Part shown: piece by piece, positions 22,701 to 37,700 of the stretch
Numbering within the stretch: position 1 is the first letter of the stretch
Layout: each line of letters opens with the position of its first letter
DNA from: Siphonodentalium dalli
Lineage: Eukaryota; Mollusca; Scaphopoda; Gadilida; Siphonodentaliidae
NCBI GenBank assembly: GCA_032622095.1
Contig: CP136067.1
Location: forward strand, 197,184,052-197,248,051
Length of the DNA: 64,000 nucleotides
Reading direction: 5' to 3'
Notes under the pieces: generated by a model
Database searches by the model: none
The model's input: only the letters and a program-made list of their open reading frames with translations
What the model was told of the DNA's origin: nothing
Program-made: the position numbers and the translations under genes

Positions 22701-25700
22701 CGCTGTTAATCGTAACTGGTTATCATACACAACGCTGTTAATCGTAACTGGTTATCATACACAACACTGTTAATCGTAACTGGTTATCATACACAACGCT
22801 GTTAATCGTAACTGGTTATCATACACAACGCTGTTAATCGTAACTGGTTATCATACAGAACACTGTTAATCGTAACTGGTTATCATACACAACACTGTTA
22901 ATCGTAACTGGTTATCATACACAACACTGTTAATCGTAACTGGTTATCATACACAACACTGTTAATCGTAACTGGTTATCATACACAACACTGTTAATCG
23001 TAACTGGTTATCATACACAACGCTGTTAATCGTAACTGGTTATCATACACAACGCTGTTAATCGTAACTGGTTATCATACACAACGCTGTTAATCGTAAC
23101 TGGTTATCATACACAACACTGTTAATCGTAACTGGTTATCATACACAACGCTGTTAATCGTAACTGGTTATCATACACAACGCTGTTAATCGTAACTGGT
23201 TATCATACACAACGCTGTTAATCGTAACTGGTTATCATACACAACGCTGTTAATCGTAACTGGTTATCATACACAACGCTGTTAATCGTAACTGGTTATA
23301 ATACACAACGCTGTTAATCGTAACTGGTTATCACACACAACACTGTTAATCGTAACTGGTTATCATACACAACACTGTTAATCGTAACTGGTTATCATAC
23401 ACAACACTGTTAATCGTAACTGGTTATCATACACAACACTGTTAATCGTAACTGGTTATCATACACAACGCTGTTAATCGTAACTGGTTATCATACACAA
23501 CACTGTTAATCGTAACTGGTTATCATACACAACGCTGTTAATCGTAACTGGTTATCATACACAACGCTGTTAATCGTAACTGGTTATCATACACAACACT
23601 GTTAATCGTAACTGGTTATCATACACAATGCTGTTAATCGTATCTGGTTATCATACACAACACTGTTAATCGTAACTGGTTATCATACACAACGCTGTTA
23701 ATCGTAACTGGTTATCATACACAACGCTGTTAATCGTAACTGGTTATCATACACAACGCTGTTAATCGTAACTGGTTATCATACACAACACTGTTAATCG
23801 TAACTGGTTATCACACACAACGCTGTTAATCGTAACTGGTTATCATACACAACGCTGTTAATCGTAACTGGTTATCATACACAACACTGTTAATCGTAAC
23901 TGGTTATCACACACAACGCTGTTAATCGTAACTGGTTATCATACACAACACTGTTAATCGTAACTGGTTATCATACACAACACTGTTAATCGTAACTGGT
24001 TATCATACACAACACTGTTAATCGTAACTGGTTATGATACACAACACTGTTAATCGTGACTGGTTATCATACACAACACTGTTAATCGTAACTGGTTATC
24101 ATACACAACGCTGTTAATCGTAACTGGTTATCATACACAACGCTGTTAATCGTAACTGGTTATCATACACAACGCTGTTAATCGTAACTGGTTATCATAC
24201 ACAACACTGTTAATCGTAACTGGTTATCATACACAACGCTGTTAATCGTTACTGGTTATCATACACAACACTGTTATTCGTAACTGGTTATCATACACAA
24301 CACTGTTAATCGTAACTGGTTATCATACACAACACTGTTAATCGTAACTGGTTATCATACACAACGCTGTTAATCGTAACTGGTTATCATACACAACGCT
24401 GTTAATCGTAACTGGTTATCATACACAACACTGTTAATCGTAACTGGTTATCATACACAACACTGTTAATCGTAACTGGTTATCATACACAACACTGTTA
24501 ATCGTAACTGGTTATCATACACAACACTGTTAATCGTAACTGGTTATCATACACAACGCTGTTAATCGTAACTGGTTATCATACACAACGCTGTTAATCG
24601 TAACTGGTTATCATACACAACGCTGTTAATCGTAACTGGTTATCACACACAACGCTGTTAATCGTAACTGGTTATCATACACAACACTGTTAATCGTAAC
24701 TGGTTATCATACACAACGCTGTTAATCGTAACTGGTTATCATACACAACACTGTTAATCGTAACTGGTTATGATACACAACACTGTTAATCGTAACTGGT
24801 TATCATACACAACGCTGTTAATCGTAACTGGTTATCATACACAACGCTGTTAATCGTAACTGGTTATCATACACAACGCTGTTAATCGTAACTGGTTATC
24901 ATACACAACGCTGTTAATCGTAACTGGTTATCATACACAACACTGTTAATCGTAACTGGTTATCATACACAACACTGTTAATCGTAACTGGTTATGATAC
25001 ACAACACTGTTAATCGTGACTGGTTATCATACACAACACTGTTAATCGTAACTGGTTATCATACACAACGCTGTTAATCGTAACTGGTTATCATACACAA
25101 CGCTGTTAATCGTAACTGGTTATCATACACAACGCTGTTAATCGTAACTGGTTATCATACACAACACTGTTAATCGTAACTGGTTATCATACACAACGCT
25201 GTTAATCGTTACTGGTTATCATACACAACACTGTTATTCGTAACTGGTTATCATACACAACACTGTTAATCGTAACTGGTTATCATACACAACACTGTTA
25301 ATCGTAACTGGTTATCATACACAACGCTGTTAATCGTAACTGGTTATCATACACAACGCTGTTAATCGTAACTGGTTATCATACACAACACTGTTAATCG
25401 TAACTGGTTATCATACACAACACTGTTAATCGTAACTGGTTATCATACACAACACTGTTAATCGTAACTGGTTATCATACACAACACTGTTAATCGTAAC
25501 TGGTTATCATACACAACGCTGTTAATCGTAACTGGTTATCATACACAACGCTGTTAATCGTAACTGGTTATCATACACAACGCTGTTAATCGTAACTGGT
25601 TATCACACACAACGCTGTTAATCGTAACTGGTTATCATACACAACACTGTTAATCGTAACTGGTTATCATACACAACGCTGTTAATCGTAACTGGTTATC

Positions 25701-28700
25701 ATACACAACACTGTTAATCGTAACTGGTTATGATACACAACACTGTTAATCGTAACTGGTTATCATACACAACGCTGTTAATCGTAACTGGTTATCATAC
25801 ACAACGCTGTTAATCGTAACTGGTTATCATACACAACGCTGTTAATCGTAACTGGTTATCATACACAACGCTGTTAATCGTAACTGGTTATCATACACAA
25901 CACTGTTAATCGTAACTGGTTATCATACACAACGCTGTTAATCGTAACTGGTTATCATGCACAACACTGTTAATCGTAACTGGTTATCATGCACAACACT
26001 GTTAATCGTAACTGGTTATCATGCACAACACTGTTAATCGTAACTGGTTATCATACACAACGCTGTTAATCGTAACTGGTTATCATACACAACACTGTTA
26101 ATCGTAACTGGTTATCATACACAACGCTGTTAATCGTAACTGGTTATCATACACAACACTGTTAATCGTAACTGGTTAGCATACACAACGCTGTTAATCG
26201 TAACTGGTTATCATACACAACGCTGTTAATCGTAACTGGTTATCATACACAACGCTGTTAATCGTAACTGGTTATCATACACAACGCTGTTAATCGTAAC
26301 TGGTTATCATACACAACACTGTTAATCGTAACTGGTTATCATACACAACACTGTTAATCGTAACTGGTTATCATACACAACACTGTTAATCGTAACTGGT
26401 TATCATACACAACGCTGTTAATCGTAACTGGTTATCATACACAACACTGTTAATCGTAACTGGTTATCACACACAACGCTGTTAATCGTAACTGGTTATC
26501 ATACACAACACTGTTAATCGTAACTGGTTATCATACACAACGCTGTTAATCGTAACTGGTTATCATACACAACACTGTTAATCGTAACTGGTTATCATAC
26601 ACAACACTGTTAATCGTAACTGGTTATCATACACAACACTTTTAATCGTAACTGGTTATCATACACAACACTGTTAATCGTAACTGGTTATCATACACAA
26701 CACTGTTAATCGTAACTGGTTATCATACACAACACTGTTAATCGTAACTGGTTATCATACACAACACTGTTAATCGTAACTGGTTATCATACACAACACT
26801 GTTAATCGTAACTGGTTATCATACACAACACTGTTAATCGTAACTGGTTATCATACACAACACTGTTAATCGTAACTGGTTATCATACACAACACTGTTA
26901 ATCGTAACTGGTTATCATACACAACACTGTTAATCGTAACTGGTTATCATACACAACACTGTTAATCGTAACTGGTTATCATACACAACACTGTTAATCG
27001 TAACTGGTTATCATACACAACACTGTTAATCGTAACTGGTTATCATACACACCACTGTTAATCGTAACTGGTTATCATACACAACACTGTTAATCGTAAC
27101 TGGTTATCATACACAACACTGTTAATCGTATCTGGTTATCATACACAACGCTGTTGAGGAAGTCTGACATTTACACAAGGGAACTAATTAAGAACCGTAA
27201 CTAAGGGCCGTAACTCCCCGAAAATATGTGGACGTGGCTGGTTTTGGAATTCGATTAAAACATTGCTGAGAAAATCTCATATACTGAATATCAAACAATC
27301 AGTTGAAATTAGTTCAAGTTATTGTGATAACGCGATAAAATATAACAAAAGTGAACTAATTGAGATCCGACAACGGGTGGTTGAGACATTTACCCAGACA
27401 GACGGAGGATCGATCATGGGGATAATAAACAAATGCACACTATAGATAATCCAGTATACCGACAATTAACCTAGGTCATCACTCATCTGTGTATAATAAC
27501 TATATATATTACCTGTTCTGTATGAGTTCGGCACTAATGGAATATTTGGACCCTCCAGGCAAGTCGTCTCTGCATGGAACAAGCAACTTGAGATTATGTG
27601 GTTCTGCTTCCAACTTATCGATCATCTTCTGCACAAATCTCAGATCATCGTTGATCTCGGGGTTATAACAGACAAATGCATCATACATGTTCGTCTGACC
27701 AGGTTCATCTGTTGATCAAATAGGCAGTATTAGTGTATATCTCAGGTCAACAAGTAATTTTGGAGAGATAAAAGTTCTCATAAGGCCAGCTGATCAAATA
27801 AAAAAAAAGCCAGTATAAATAATTTACAATATTCTCATCTAGTTTTGTTATGATTCAGCATTATTGATTCATTTTTCTGTACATATCGATTATTTGTTAC
27901 ATGCTTTATAAATCTTCATATACTGGAGGAAATAAAGATATAATAATATAAGTTTTCGGCACGACTTCATTCCCCGTAAATTGATGACACAAGACACAAA
28001 TCTCTACCAGAACGCACAAGTAAGTCTTATCGAGTCATCAAGAGAGATAAATCAGTAAGTCTTATCGAGTCATCAAGAGAGATAAATCAGTAAGTCTTAT
28101 CGAGTCATCAAGAGAGATAAATCAGTAAGTCTTATCGAGTCATCAAGAGAGATAAATCAGTAAGTCTTATCGAGTCATCAAGAGAGATAAATCAGTAAGT
28201 CTTATCGAGTCATCAAGAGAGATAAATCAGTAAGTCTTATCGAGTCATCAAGAGAGATAAATCAGTAAGTCTTATCGAGTCACCAAGAGAGATAAATCCT
28301 GCTTGGAGTTAGACATAAACAAGCTTCTCTGTGTATAGGGCTTCAATTGTGAATTAAAAAAAAAAATCCACTTTATATAATTATTTGAGCGGATTATTAA
28401 ATTCCTAACTCAATAGCATAATGCCTACCCATAACGTGCGCGCACCTGCTCATTCAATTATTTAGAATGTGAATAAAAACTAAAATAAGACAATATAATT
28501 AAATGGCAGTGGACCACCATGGCAACCAAATAAAAACTAAAATAAGACATTAAATGGCAGTGGACCACCATGGCAACCAAATAAAAACTAAAATAAGACA
28601 TTAAATGGCAGTGGACTACCATTACTATTCACCATGGCAACCAAATAAAAACTGCAGATATCTTAGAGCTGTGTACGATCGACGGAAAAACCAAACTCCA

Positions 28701-31700
28701 AGAAAAAAATAAAAAATAATTTTAACTTCAAATGCTTTTCTTGTTTTAGCTTGATTTAAAATAAATGGCAATAAATGAGGGGTGAAGGAAAGGGCCTATC
28801 GGCCCTTTCGACCATCCCGGGGTTAGCCCCCCCCCCAAATCACGGGAGTAAACAAAAAATGAAAGAAAGAGCTATGTACGGTGACGCCACATTGTAGATT
28901 TAAGTCTCAGGGCTATATGTATATGGCACCATAGAAGGAGGCACTTCCTTTTACAAATGTGACCCGCCACATCAAATCAAGTCGTAAGTCGGGATTTTTT
29001 TACCCTGTGCCAATGCATTCTCTTATATATGCGAGTCGACCATAGGTCGCCTCGCATATATAAGAGAATGCATTGGCCTAACAATATTTTATCATGTTTT
29101 TTAAATAAATGTTTCTTACAATTTTTAGAACATAAAATAAAAAAAACATCCATTACCCTGCAAGGAGCCCCACACATATATAGAAGCACATAGAAGAGTG
29201 TCGTCTGCTCATGTTTGTCTGGGGCTCTGTATGGGTGAAATTATAAAATTGTTAAAGAATACAAGAACAAATTATTAAAATTGTAAAAAATTGTTAGGCC
29301 AATGCATTGGCACAGGGTAAAAAAATCCCGACTTCCGACTGGATTTGATATGGCGGGTCATAAATCATAATGAACTTTGATTGTGCAAAAAACAGTCACC
29401 ACACAGATAACATACACAGCGTCCACCACACAGATAACACACACAGCGTTCACCACACAGATAACATACACAGCGTTCACCACACAGATAACATACACAG
29501 CGTTCACCACACAGATAACATACACAGATAACACACACATATAACATACACAGTCACCACACAGATAACACACACAGATAACATACACAGATAACATACA
29601 CAGTCACCACACAGATAACAAACACAGTCACCACACATATAACATACATAGTCACCACACAGATAACATACATAGTCACCACACAGATAACACACACAGA
29701 TAACACACACAGTCACCACACAGATAACACACACAGTCACTACACAGATAACACACACAGATAACATACACAGATAACATACACAGTCACCACACAGATA
29801 ACATACACATCGTTCACCACACAGATAACATACACAGCGTTCACCACACAGATAACATACACAGCGTTCACCACACAGATAACATACACAGATAACACAC
29901 ACAGATAACACACACATATAACATACACAGTCACCACACAGATAACACACACAGATAACATACACAGATAACATACACAGTCACCACACAGATAACAAAC
30001 ACAGTCACCACACAGATAACATACATAGTCACCACACAGATAACATACATAGTCACCACACAGATAACACACACAGATAACACACACAGTCACCACACAG
30101 ATAACACACACAGTCACCACACAGATAACACACACAGATAACATACACAGATAACATACACAGTCACCACACAGATAACAAACACAGTCACCACACAGAT
30201 AACATACATAGTCACCACACAGATAACATACATAGTCACCACACAGATAACATACACAGTCACCACACAGATAACATACAAAGTCACCACACAAATAACA
30301 CACACAGTCACCACACAGATAACATACATAGTCACCACACAGATAACATACATAGTCACCACACAGATAATACACACAGATAACACACACAGTCACCACA
30401 CAGATAACACACACAGTCACCACACAGATAACACACACAGATAACATACACAGATAACATACACAGTCACCACACAGATAACATACACAGCGTTCACCAC
30501 ACAGATAACATACACAGCGTTCACCACACAGATAACATACACAGCGTTCACCACACATATAACATACACAGATAACACACACAGATAACACACACATATA
30601 ACATACACAGTCACCACACAGATAACACACACATATAACATACACAGATAACATACACAGTCACCACACAGATAACAAACACAGTCACAACACAGATAAC
30701 ATACATAGTCACCACACAGATAACATACATAGTCACCACACAGATAACACACACAGATAACACACACAGTCACCACACAGATAACACACACAGTCACCAC
30801 ACAGATAACACACACAGATAACATACACATATAACATACACAGTCACCACACAGATAACAAACACAGTCACCACACAGATAACATACATAGTCACCACAC
30901 AGATAACATACATAGTCACCACACAGATAACATACATAGTCACCACACAGATAACATACACAGTCACCACACAGATATCATACACAGTCACCACACAGAT
31001 AACACACACAGTCACCACACAGATAACATACATAGCGTTTACCTACAGATAACATACACAGCGTTCACCACACAGATAACATACATAGCGTTCACCACAC
31101 AGATAACATACACAGTCACCACACAGATAACATACACAGCGTTCACCACACAGATAACATACACAGTCACCACACAGATAACACACACAGTCACCACACA
31201 GATAACATACATAGCGTTTACCACACAGATAACATACACAGCGTTCACCACACAGATAACATACATAGCGTTTACCACACAGATAACATACACAGCGTTC
31301 ACCACACAGATAACACACACAGTCACCACACAGATAACACACACAGTCACCACACAGATAACATACACAGTCACCACACAGATAACACACACAGTCACCA
31401 CACAGATAACATACATAGCGTTTACCTACAGATAACATACACAGCGTTCACCACACAGATAACATACATAGCGTTCACCACACATATAACATACACAGTC
31501 ACCACACAGATAACATACACAGCGTTCACCACACAGATAACATACACAGTCACCACACAGATAACACACACAGTCACCACACAGATAACATACATAGCGT
31601 TTACCACACAGATAACATACACAGCGTTCACCACACAGATAACATACATAGCGTTTACCACACAGATAACATACATAGCGTTTGAAACATGAAATTATTA

Positions 31701-34700
31701 TGTCTTTTGTTACATCCAGGACCATTCCGGGGATCAAATTAGATCGATAAATAAATAATAATTTAGTAAAGCCAGGTCCCAATCTATATTCAGCATGGGA
31801 CAATAAAGGGTGTTTCCTGTTGGTTTATCTCTGATATGGAAACATGAAGAGACTTTATCTCACAAAACATAAAAAAAAAGCTGGAAAATTTCTCTGACTT
31901 CGTAATTTATTTTTACAGCAGATTGATACAGCATAGATAAGTAATTTGTGATATATAATTTCTTTACTGAATACTCATTGGCGAGTAGTTCCCTTAGGAA
32001 GCCAACATTTCCCGCCAATAGGAATCCTTATATAAATGCACTTGTACATGCATTATCTTATCATCTGCTTATATTTCCTGAACATCTCTTCAGATGGATA
32101 GACCAATTAAAATGTATACATTATATGTATATTAACCCTTTCATGAATGAACTTAATGAAGCTTCCTGAAATTTTATAAAAACACTATGTCAATACATTC
32201 TCTTATATATGTGAGTCTCCCATAAGAGAATACATTGGCCTAACAATATTTACCGTAACCGTGTAAGCCAGTGCATACCCTTATATACACAGTCACCACA
32301 CAGATAACAAACACAGTCACCACACAGATAACATACATAGTCACCACACAGATAACATACATAGTCACCACACAGATAACATACATAGTCACCACACAGA
32401 TAACATACACAGTCACCACACAGATATCATACACAGTCACCACACAGATAACACACACAGTCACCACACAGATAACATACATAGCGTTTACCTACAGATA
32501 ACATACACAGCGTTCACCACACAGATAACATACATAGCGTTCACCACACAGATAACATACACAGTCACCACACAGATAACATACACAGCGTTCACCACAC
32601 AGATAACATACACAGTCACCACACAGATAACACACACAGTCACCACACAGATAACATACATAGCGTTTACCACACAGATAACATACACAGCGTTCACCAC
32701 ACAGATAACATACATAGCGTTTACCACACAGATAACATACACAGCGTTCACCACACAGATAACACACACAGTCACCACACAGATAACACACACAGTCACC
32801 ACACAGATAACATACACAGTCACCACACAGATAACACACACAGTCACCACACAGATAACATACATAGCGTTTACCTACAGATAACATACACAGCGTTCAC
32901 CACACAGATAACATACATAGCGTTCACCACACATATAACATACACAGTCACCACACAGATAACATACACAGCGTTCACCACACAGATAACATACACAGTC
33001 ACCACACAGATAACACACACAGTCACCACACAGATAACATACATAGCGTTTACCACACAGATAACATACACAGCGTTCACCACACAGATAACATACATAG
33101 CGTTTACCACACAGATAACATACATAGCGTTTGAAACATGAAATTATTATGTCTTTTGTTACATCCAGGACCATTCCGGGGATCAAATTAGATCGATAAA
33201 TAAATAATAATTTAGTAAAGCCAGGTCCCAATCTATATTCAGCATGGGACAATAAAGGGTGTTTCCTGTTGGTTTATCTCTGATATGGAAACATGAAGAG
33301 ACTTTATCTCACAAAACATAAAAAAAAAGCTGGAAAATTTCTCTGACTTCGTAATTTATTTTTACAGCAGATTGATACAGCATAGATAAGTAATTTGTGA
33401 TATATAATTTCTTTACTGAATACTCATTGGCGAGTAGTTCCCTTAGGAAGCCAACATTTCCCGCCAATAGGAATCCTTATATAAATGCACTTGTACATGC
33501 ATTATCTTATCATCTGCTTATATTTCCTGAACATCTCTTCAGATGGATAGACCAATTAAAATGTATACATTATATGTATATTAACCCTTTCATGAATGAA
33601 CTTAATGAAGCTTCCTGAAATTTTATAAAAACACTATGTCAATACATTCTCTTATATATGTGAGTCTCCCATAAGAGAATACATTGGCCTAACAATATTT
33701 ACCGTAACCGTGTAAGCCAGTGCATACCCTTATATATGTGAGGCTCCCTATGTGAGACTCTCATACATGTATAAGAGTATGCACTGGCACTGGGTCTTTA
33801 ATGCTGCACCAGCACAGCTCCTGTCATGAAAGGGTTACACTATACGCGAGAATCTGTTCAGGAAATAAAGTGTTACTGTCCTATATTATCCCTCCCTTCA
33901 TATTACATAGACATACCGTAACTTGAGAGTAAAATGTCCATTTAATACCACTACCGATGCAGAAATTATTCCAGTTGGGTTCTGATATGTTAGTACATAC
34001 CTTCTTGTATAGTCATGTATTTAGGATAATCAAATTCCATATCAGATTGCTCTGTAACAACCATTGGCGTACAAGTCGATACTGGAAACAAAGGAATAGA
34101 TCACATTAATTTATTTAACTATGGTAGGATGGTAAATGTATGTGCTTTTGATTTATAATAAATCATTCAAAAAATTCAAGGAGTTTTAAGCAAGTCTGTA
34201 TCAGCATAGTACACCATGTTGAAAACTGGAATATATGAAACAAGAGAATCGCTGGGGCATGGTAAAATACGCTCGAGGTAATTACAACAAAGGGCCATAA
34301 CTCAGGTGGAAATTGGCGGGCGGAACCCAAATTCGATTGTGACCTATATTTTGTCTAGTAAACGCACATACCAATATTCAATGCATTCAGTTCAGGCTTA
34401 CTAAAGTTATCACCCGGAAACGAAATTGAGTGCAAATTTCTACAAAAAGGGTCATAAGAGTTGATGAAAATTGGAGGGCGGAACCCAAATTCGAACTTGA
34501 CCTGTATTTTGTGCTAGTAAATCCACATACCAAATTTCAGTATATTCGGTTGATACTATTTAAAGTTATCCGGAACCCAATTTTAAGTGAATAGACAGAC
34601 GGACAGGAGGATAGACAGACCAATAACATAATATGTCCCGTTTAAAAAATTGTGCATATAAAAGATACTAAGGCATTAAAATGAACCCTGTGCCAATGCA

Positions 34701-37700
34701 TTCTCTTATATATGCGAGTCGACCATAGGTCGCCTCGCATATATAAGAGAATGCATTGGCCTAACAATTGTTTACAATTTTAATAATTTTTTCTTGTATT
34801 CTTTAACAATTTTATAATTTCACCCATACAGAGCCCCAGACAAACATGAGCAGACGACACTCTTCTATATGCTTCTATATATGTGTGGGGCTCCCTGCAG
34901 GGTAATGGATGTTTTTTATTTTATGTCCTAAAAAATGTAAGAAACATTTATTTAAAAAAAATGATAAAAAATTGTTAAGCCAATGCATTCTCTTTTATAT
35001 GCGAGGCGACCTATGGTCGACTCGCATATATAAGAGAATGCATTGGCACAGGGTAAAAAAATCCCGACTTACGACTGGATTTGATATGGCGGGTCACATA
35101 TAGAATGCCCATTAAATTATGATTATGCAATAAAAGCTACTAAGGCATTAAAATGAACTCGTTGTGTCCTTTATCCCTTTCTATACTAAATATGCACTGA
35201 TGAGTAGTTCATTTAGGAAATGTACAGATAATAAATTATCGTATTATCTGTCTGTCATCTGCTTTTATTACCCGAACACCCCTCCAAATGAATAATAGTT
35301 CCAATGTATACTTCTATAACTGAGTGGGAAAATCCATTTATATAGAAATGGTTAAAGGGTGAGGGATGCAGTTGTACAATGGACACCCCACCTCTAGCCC
35401 CGTCCCTATGTCTCTATAGCTAAGTAGTGGTACATATACAATACATACCTTCAGCTACTTGGTCCGGTGTCTTCATCTCTCTTTCATTCGCATCAATGTG
35501 GGCTCTACAAACCTTAACTAAAAGAAGAAATAATGTATGGCATGTCATATTAAATGGTTTTGTGGTGATGCGGCAGTTCTCTCTACAAACATTTCGAACA
35601 AAATCAAAGAACAGTTAGACATCACAGCTAATATTCACCCAGTTCCAATTAAAATTAGAACTGATATTCACCATCAAAGGATGGTGAGCACCAAAACAAG
35701 GGATGGACAAACTACTACAACCGCAAACTAGGACAAGCCTTCTTTGGCATCATTGTTCTAAATTGTTCGATATATGTGAACCAAACAGGACACAATTATT
35801 TCGTATTAGCCCGCAAATAATGTCGTCGCTATTTACAAGGGTAATAACAATCTAGTAACTCCCTTGTAAAATTGATATTACCCTGCAAAAAGAAATGACA
35901 TCGCTATATAGATGAGACAGCTTTTACAAGGATAATAACACTCTCGATTCCCCTTGTAAAATTGATATTATCCTGCAAAAAGAAATGACATCGCTATAAA
36001 GAGAAGAGAGCTTTTAGAAGGATAATAACAATCTCGTATCCCCCTTGTAAAATTGATATTATCCTGCAAAAAATGTCGTCGCTATATAGCGAAGACAGCT
36101 TTGAAAGGGAAATAACAACCTGTTATCCACCTTGTAAAACTGATATTACACTGCAAAACAGTCGTCGCTATATAGAGAAAACAGGTTTGTACAAGGGTAA
36201 TAACAATCTGGTACCCGCCCCTTGTACAATTGATATTATCTTGCAACAAATGTCGTTGCTATATATAGAAGACAGGTTTTACAAGGGTAATAACTATCTC
36301 GTCTCCCCCTTGTAAAATGTATATTACCCTGCAAAAATTGTCGTCGCTGTACAAAAAGACAGGTTTTACAAGGGTAATAACAGTCTGGTATCGAATTCGT
36401 CCCTATGTCTCCATAGCTAAGCAGTGGTACATATACAATACGTGCCTTCTGCTACTTGGTCCGGTGTCTTCATATCTCTTTCCTTCGCATCCACGTAGGC
36501 TCTACAATCCTTAACTAAAAGAAGAAATAATGTATGGCATGTCATTTTAAATGGTTTTGTGGTGATGCGGCAGTTCTCTCTACAAACATTTCGAACAAAA
36601 TCAGAGAACAATTCGGTATCACAGCTAATATTCACCCAGTTCCAATTAAAATTAGAACTGATATTCACCAAGGTGAGCATCAAAACAAGGGATGGACAAA
36701 CTACTACAACCGCAAACCAGGAAAATACATATGAAAGAGGCCTCTCAACGTGCAGTTCTCTGCTACACCCGCCCACAAGACTATATATCCCATCTGTAGA
36801 ATTTTAAGCCTTCTGTAGCATCATTGTTCCTCTAGGGCCATACCACGCCGTATCCCGGTGTTCTAAATTGTTCGATATATGTGAACCAAACAGGAAACAA
36901 TTATTTCGTATTAGTCCTCAAATAATGTCGTCGCTATTTACAAGGGTAATACAAATTTGGTAACTCCCTTGTAAAATTGACATTACCCTGCAAAAAGAAA
37001 TGACATCGCTATATAGAGAAGAAAGCTTATAACAATAATAACAATCTCGTATCCCCCTTGTAAAATTTATATTATCCTGCAAAAAATGTCGTCGCTATAT
37101 AGCGAAGACAGGTTTTGAAAGGGAAATAACAACCTGTTATCCACCTTGTAAAACTGATATTACACTGCAACACAGTCGTCGATATATATAGAAGACAGGT
37201 TTTACAAGGGTAATAATAATCTCGTACCCCGTTGTAAAATTGATATTACGCTGCAAAAAATGTCGTCGCTATACAAAAAGACAGGTTTTACAAGTGTAAT
37301 AACAGTCTGGTATCGCCCTTGTAAAATGAAATTACCCTGCAAAAAATGTCGTAGCTACATGTCGGCCAGTGAACAACATTTTATGTTAAATAAACCGTAA
37401 ACAATTGGAATATTGTTTTGTGGAGGTTTTACAATGGTAATAACAATCTCGTATCCACCTTGTAAAACTGATATTACCCTGCAAAAATGTCGTCGCTATA
37501 TGGAGAAGACAGGTTACACAAGGATAATAACAATCTCGTACCCCCCTTGTAGAATTGATATTACCCTGCAAAATAATGTCGCAATATGGAGAAGAGAGAT
37601 TTACAAGGTGATAGCAATCTGGTATCCACCTTGTAAAACCGACATTACCCTGCAAAAAAAGTCGCCGCAATTTTGAGAAGACAGTTTTTACAAGGGTAAC

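Larger units (their letters stand above)
30837..33734. repeat. 1449-bp tandem segmental duplication
   Basis: Positions 30837-32285 recur at 32286-33734, offset 1449, with no difference noticed in the stretches compared. The unit holds the end of the minisatellite, ~450 bp of unique sequence (31684-32134) and the start of a TTAA hairpin element. The junction at 32286 joins CCTTATATA of the hairpin to CACAGTCACC of the minisatellite. The second copy continues into the intact element. Near-perfect identity means either a very recent event or an assembly artefact. Confidence 0.95.

Noticed and set aside
28021-28300. Regular 35-bp repeat resembling a CRISPR array
   Set aside because: Repeats are contiguous with no unique spacers, and the context is a eukaryotic intron.
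29358-33252. Minus-strand cysteine-rich frames (CYLCGDCV / YVICVVTV)
   Set aside because: By-product of a 24/27-bp minisatellite with no stop codons in several frames at once; different frames look equally open.
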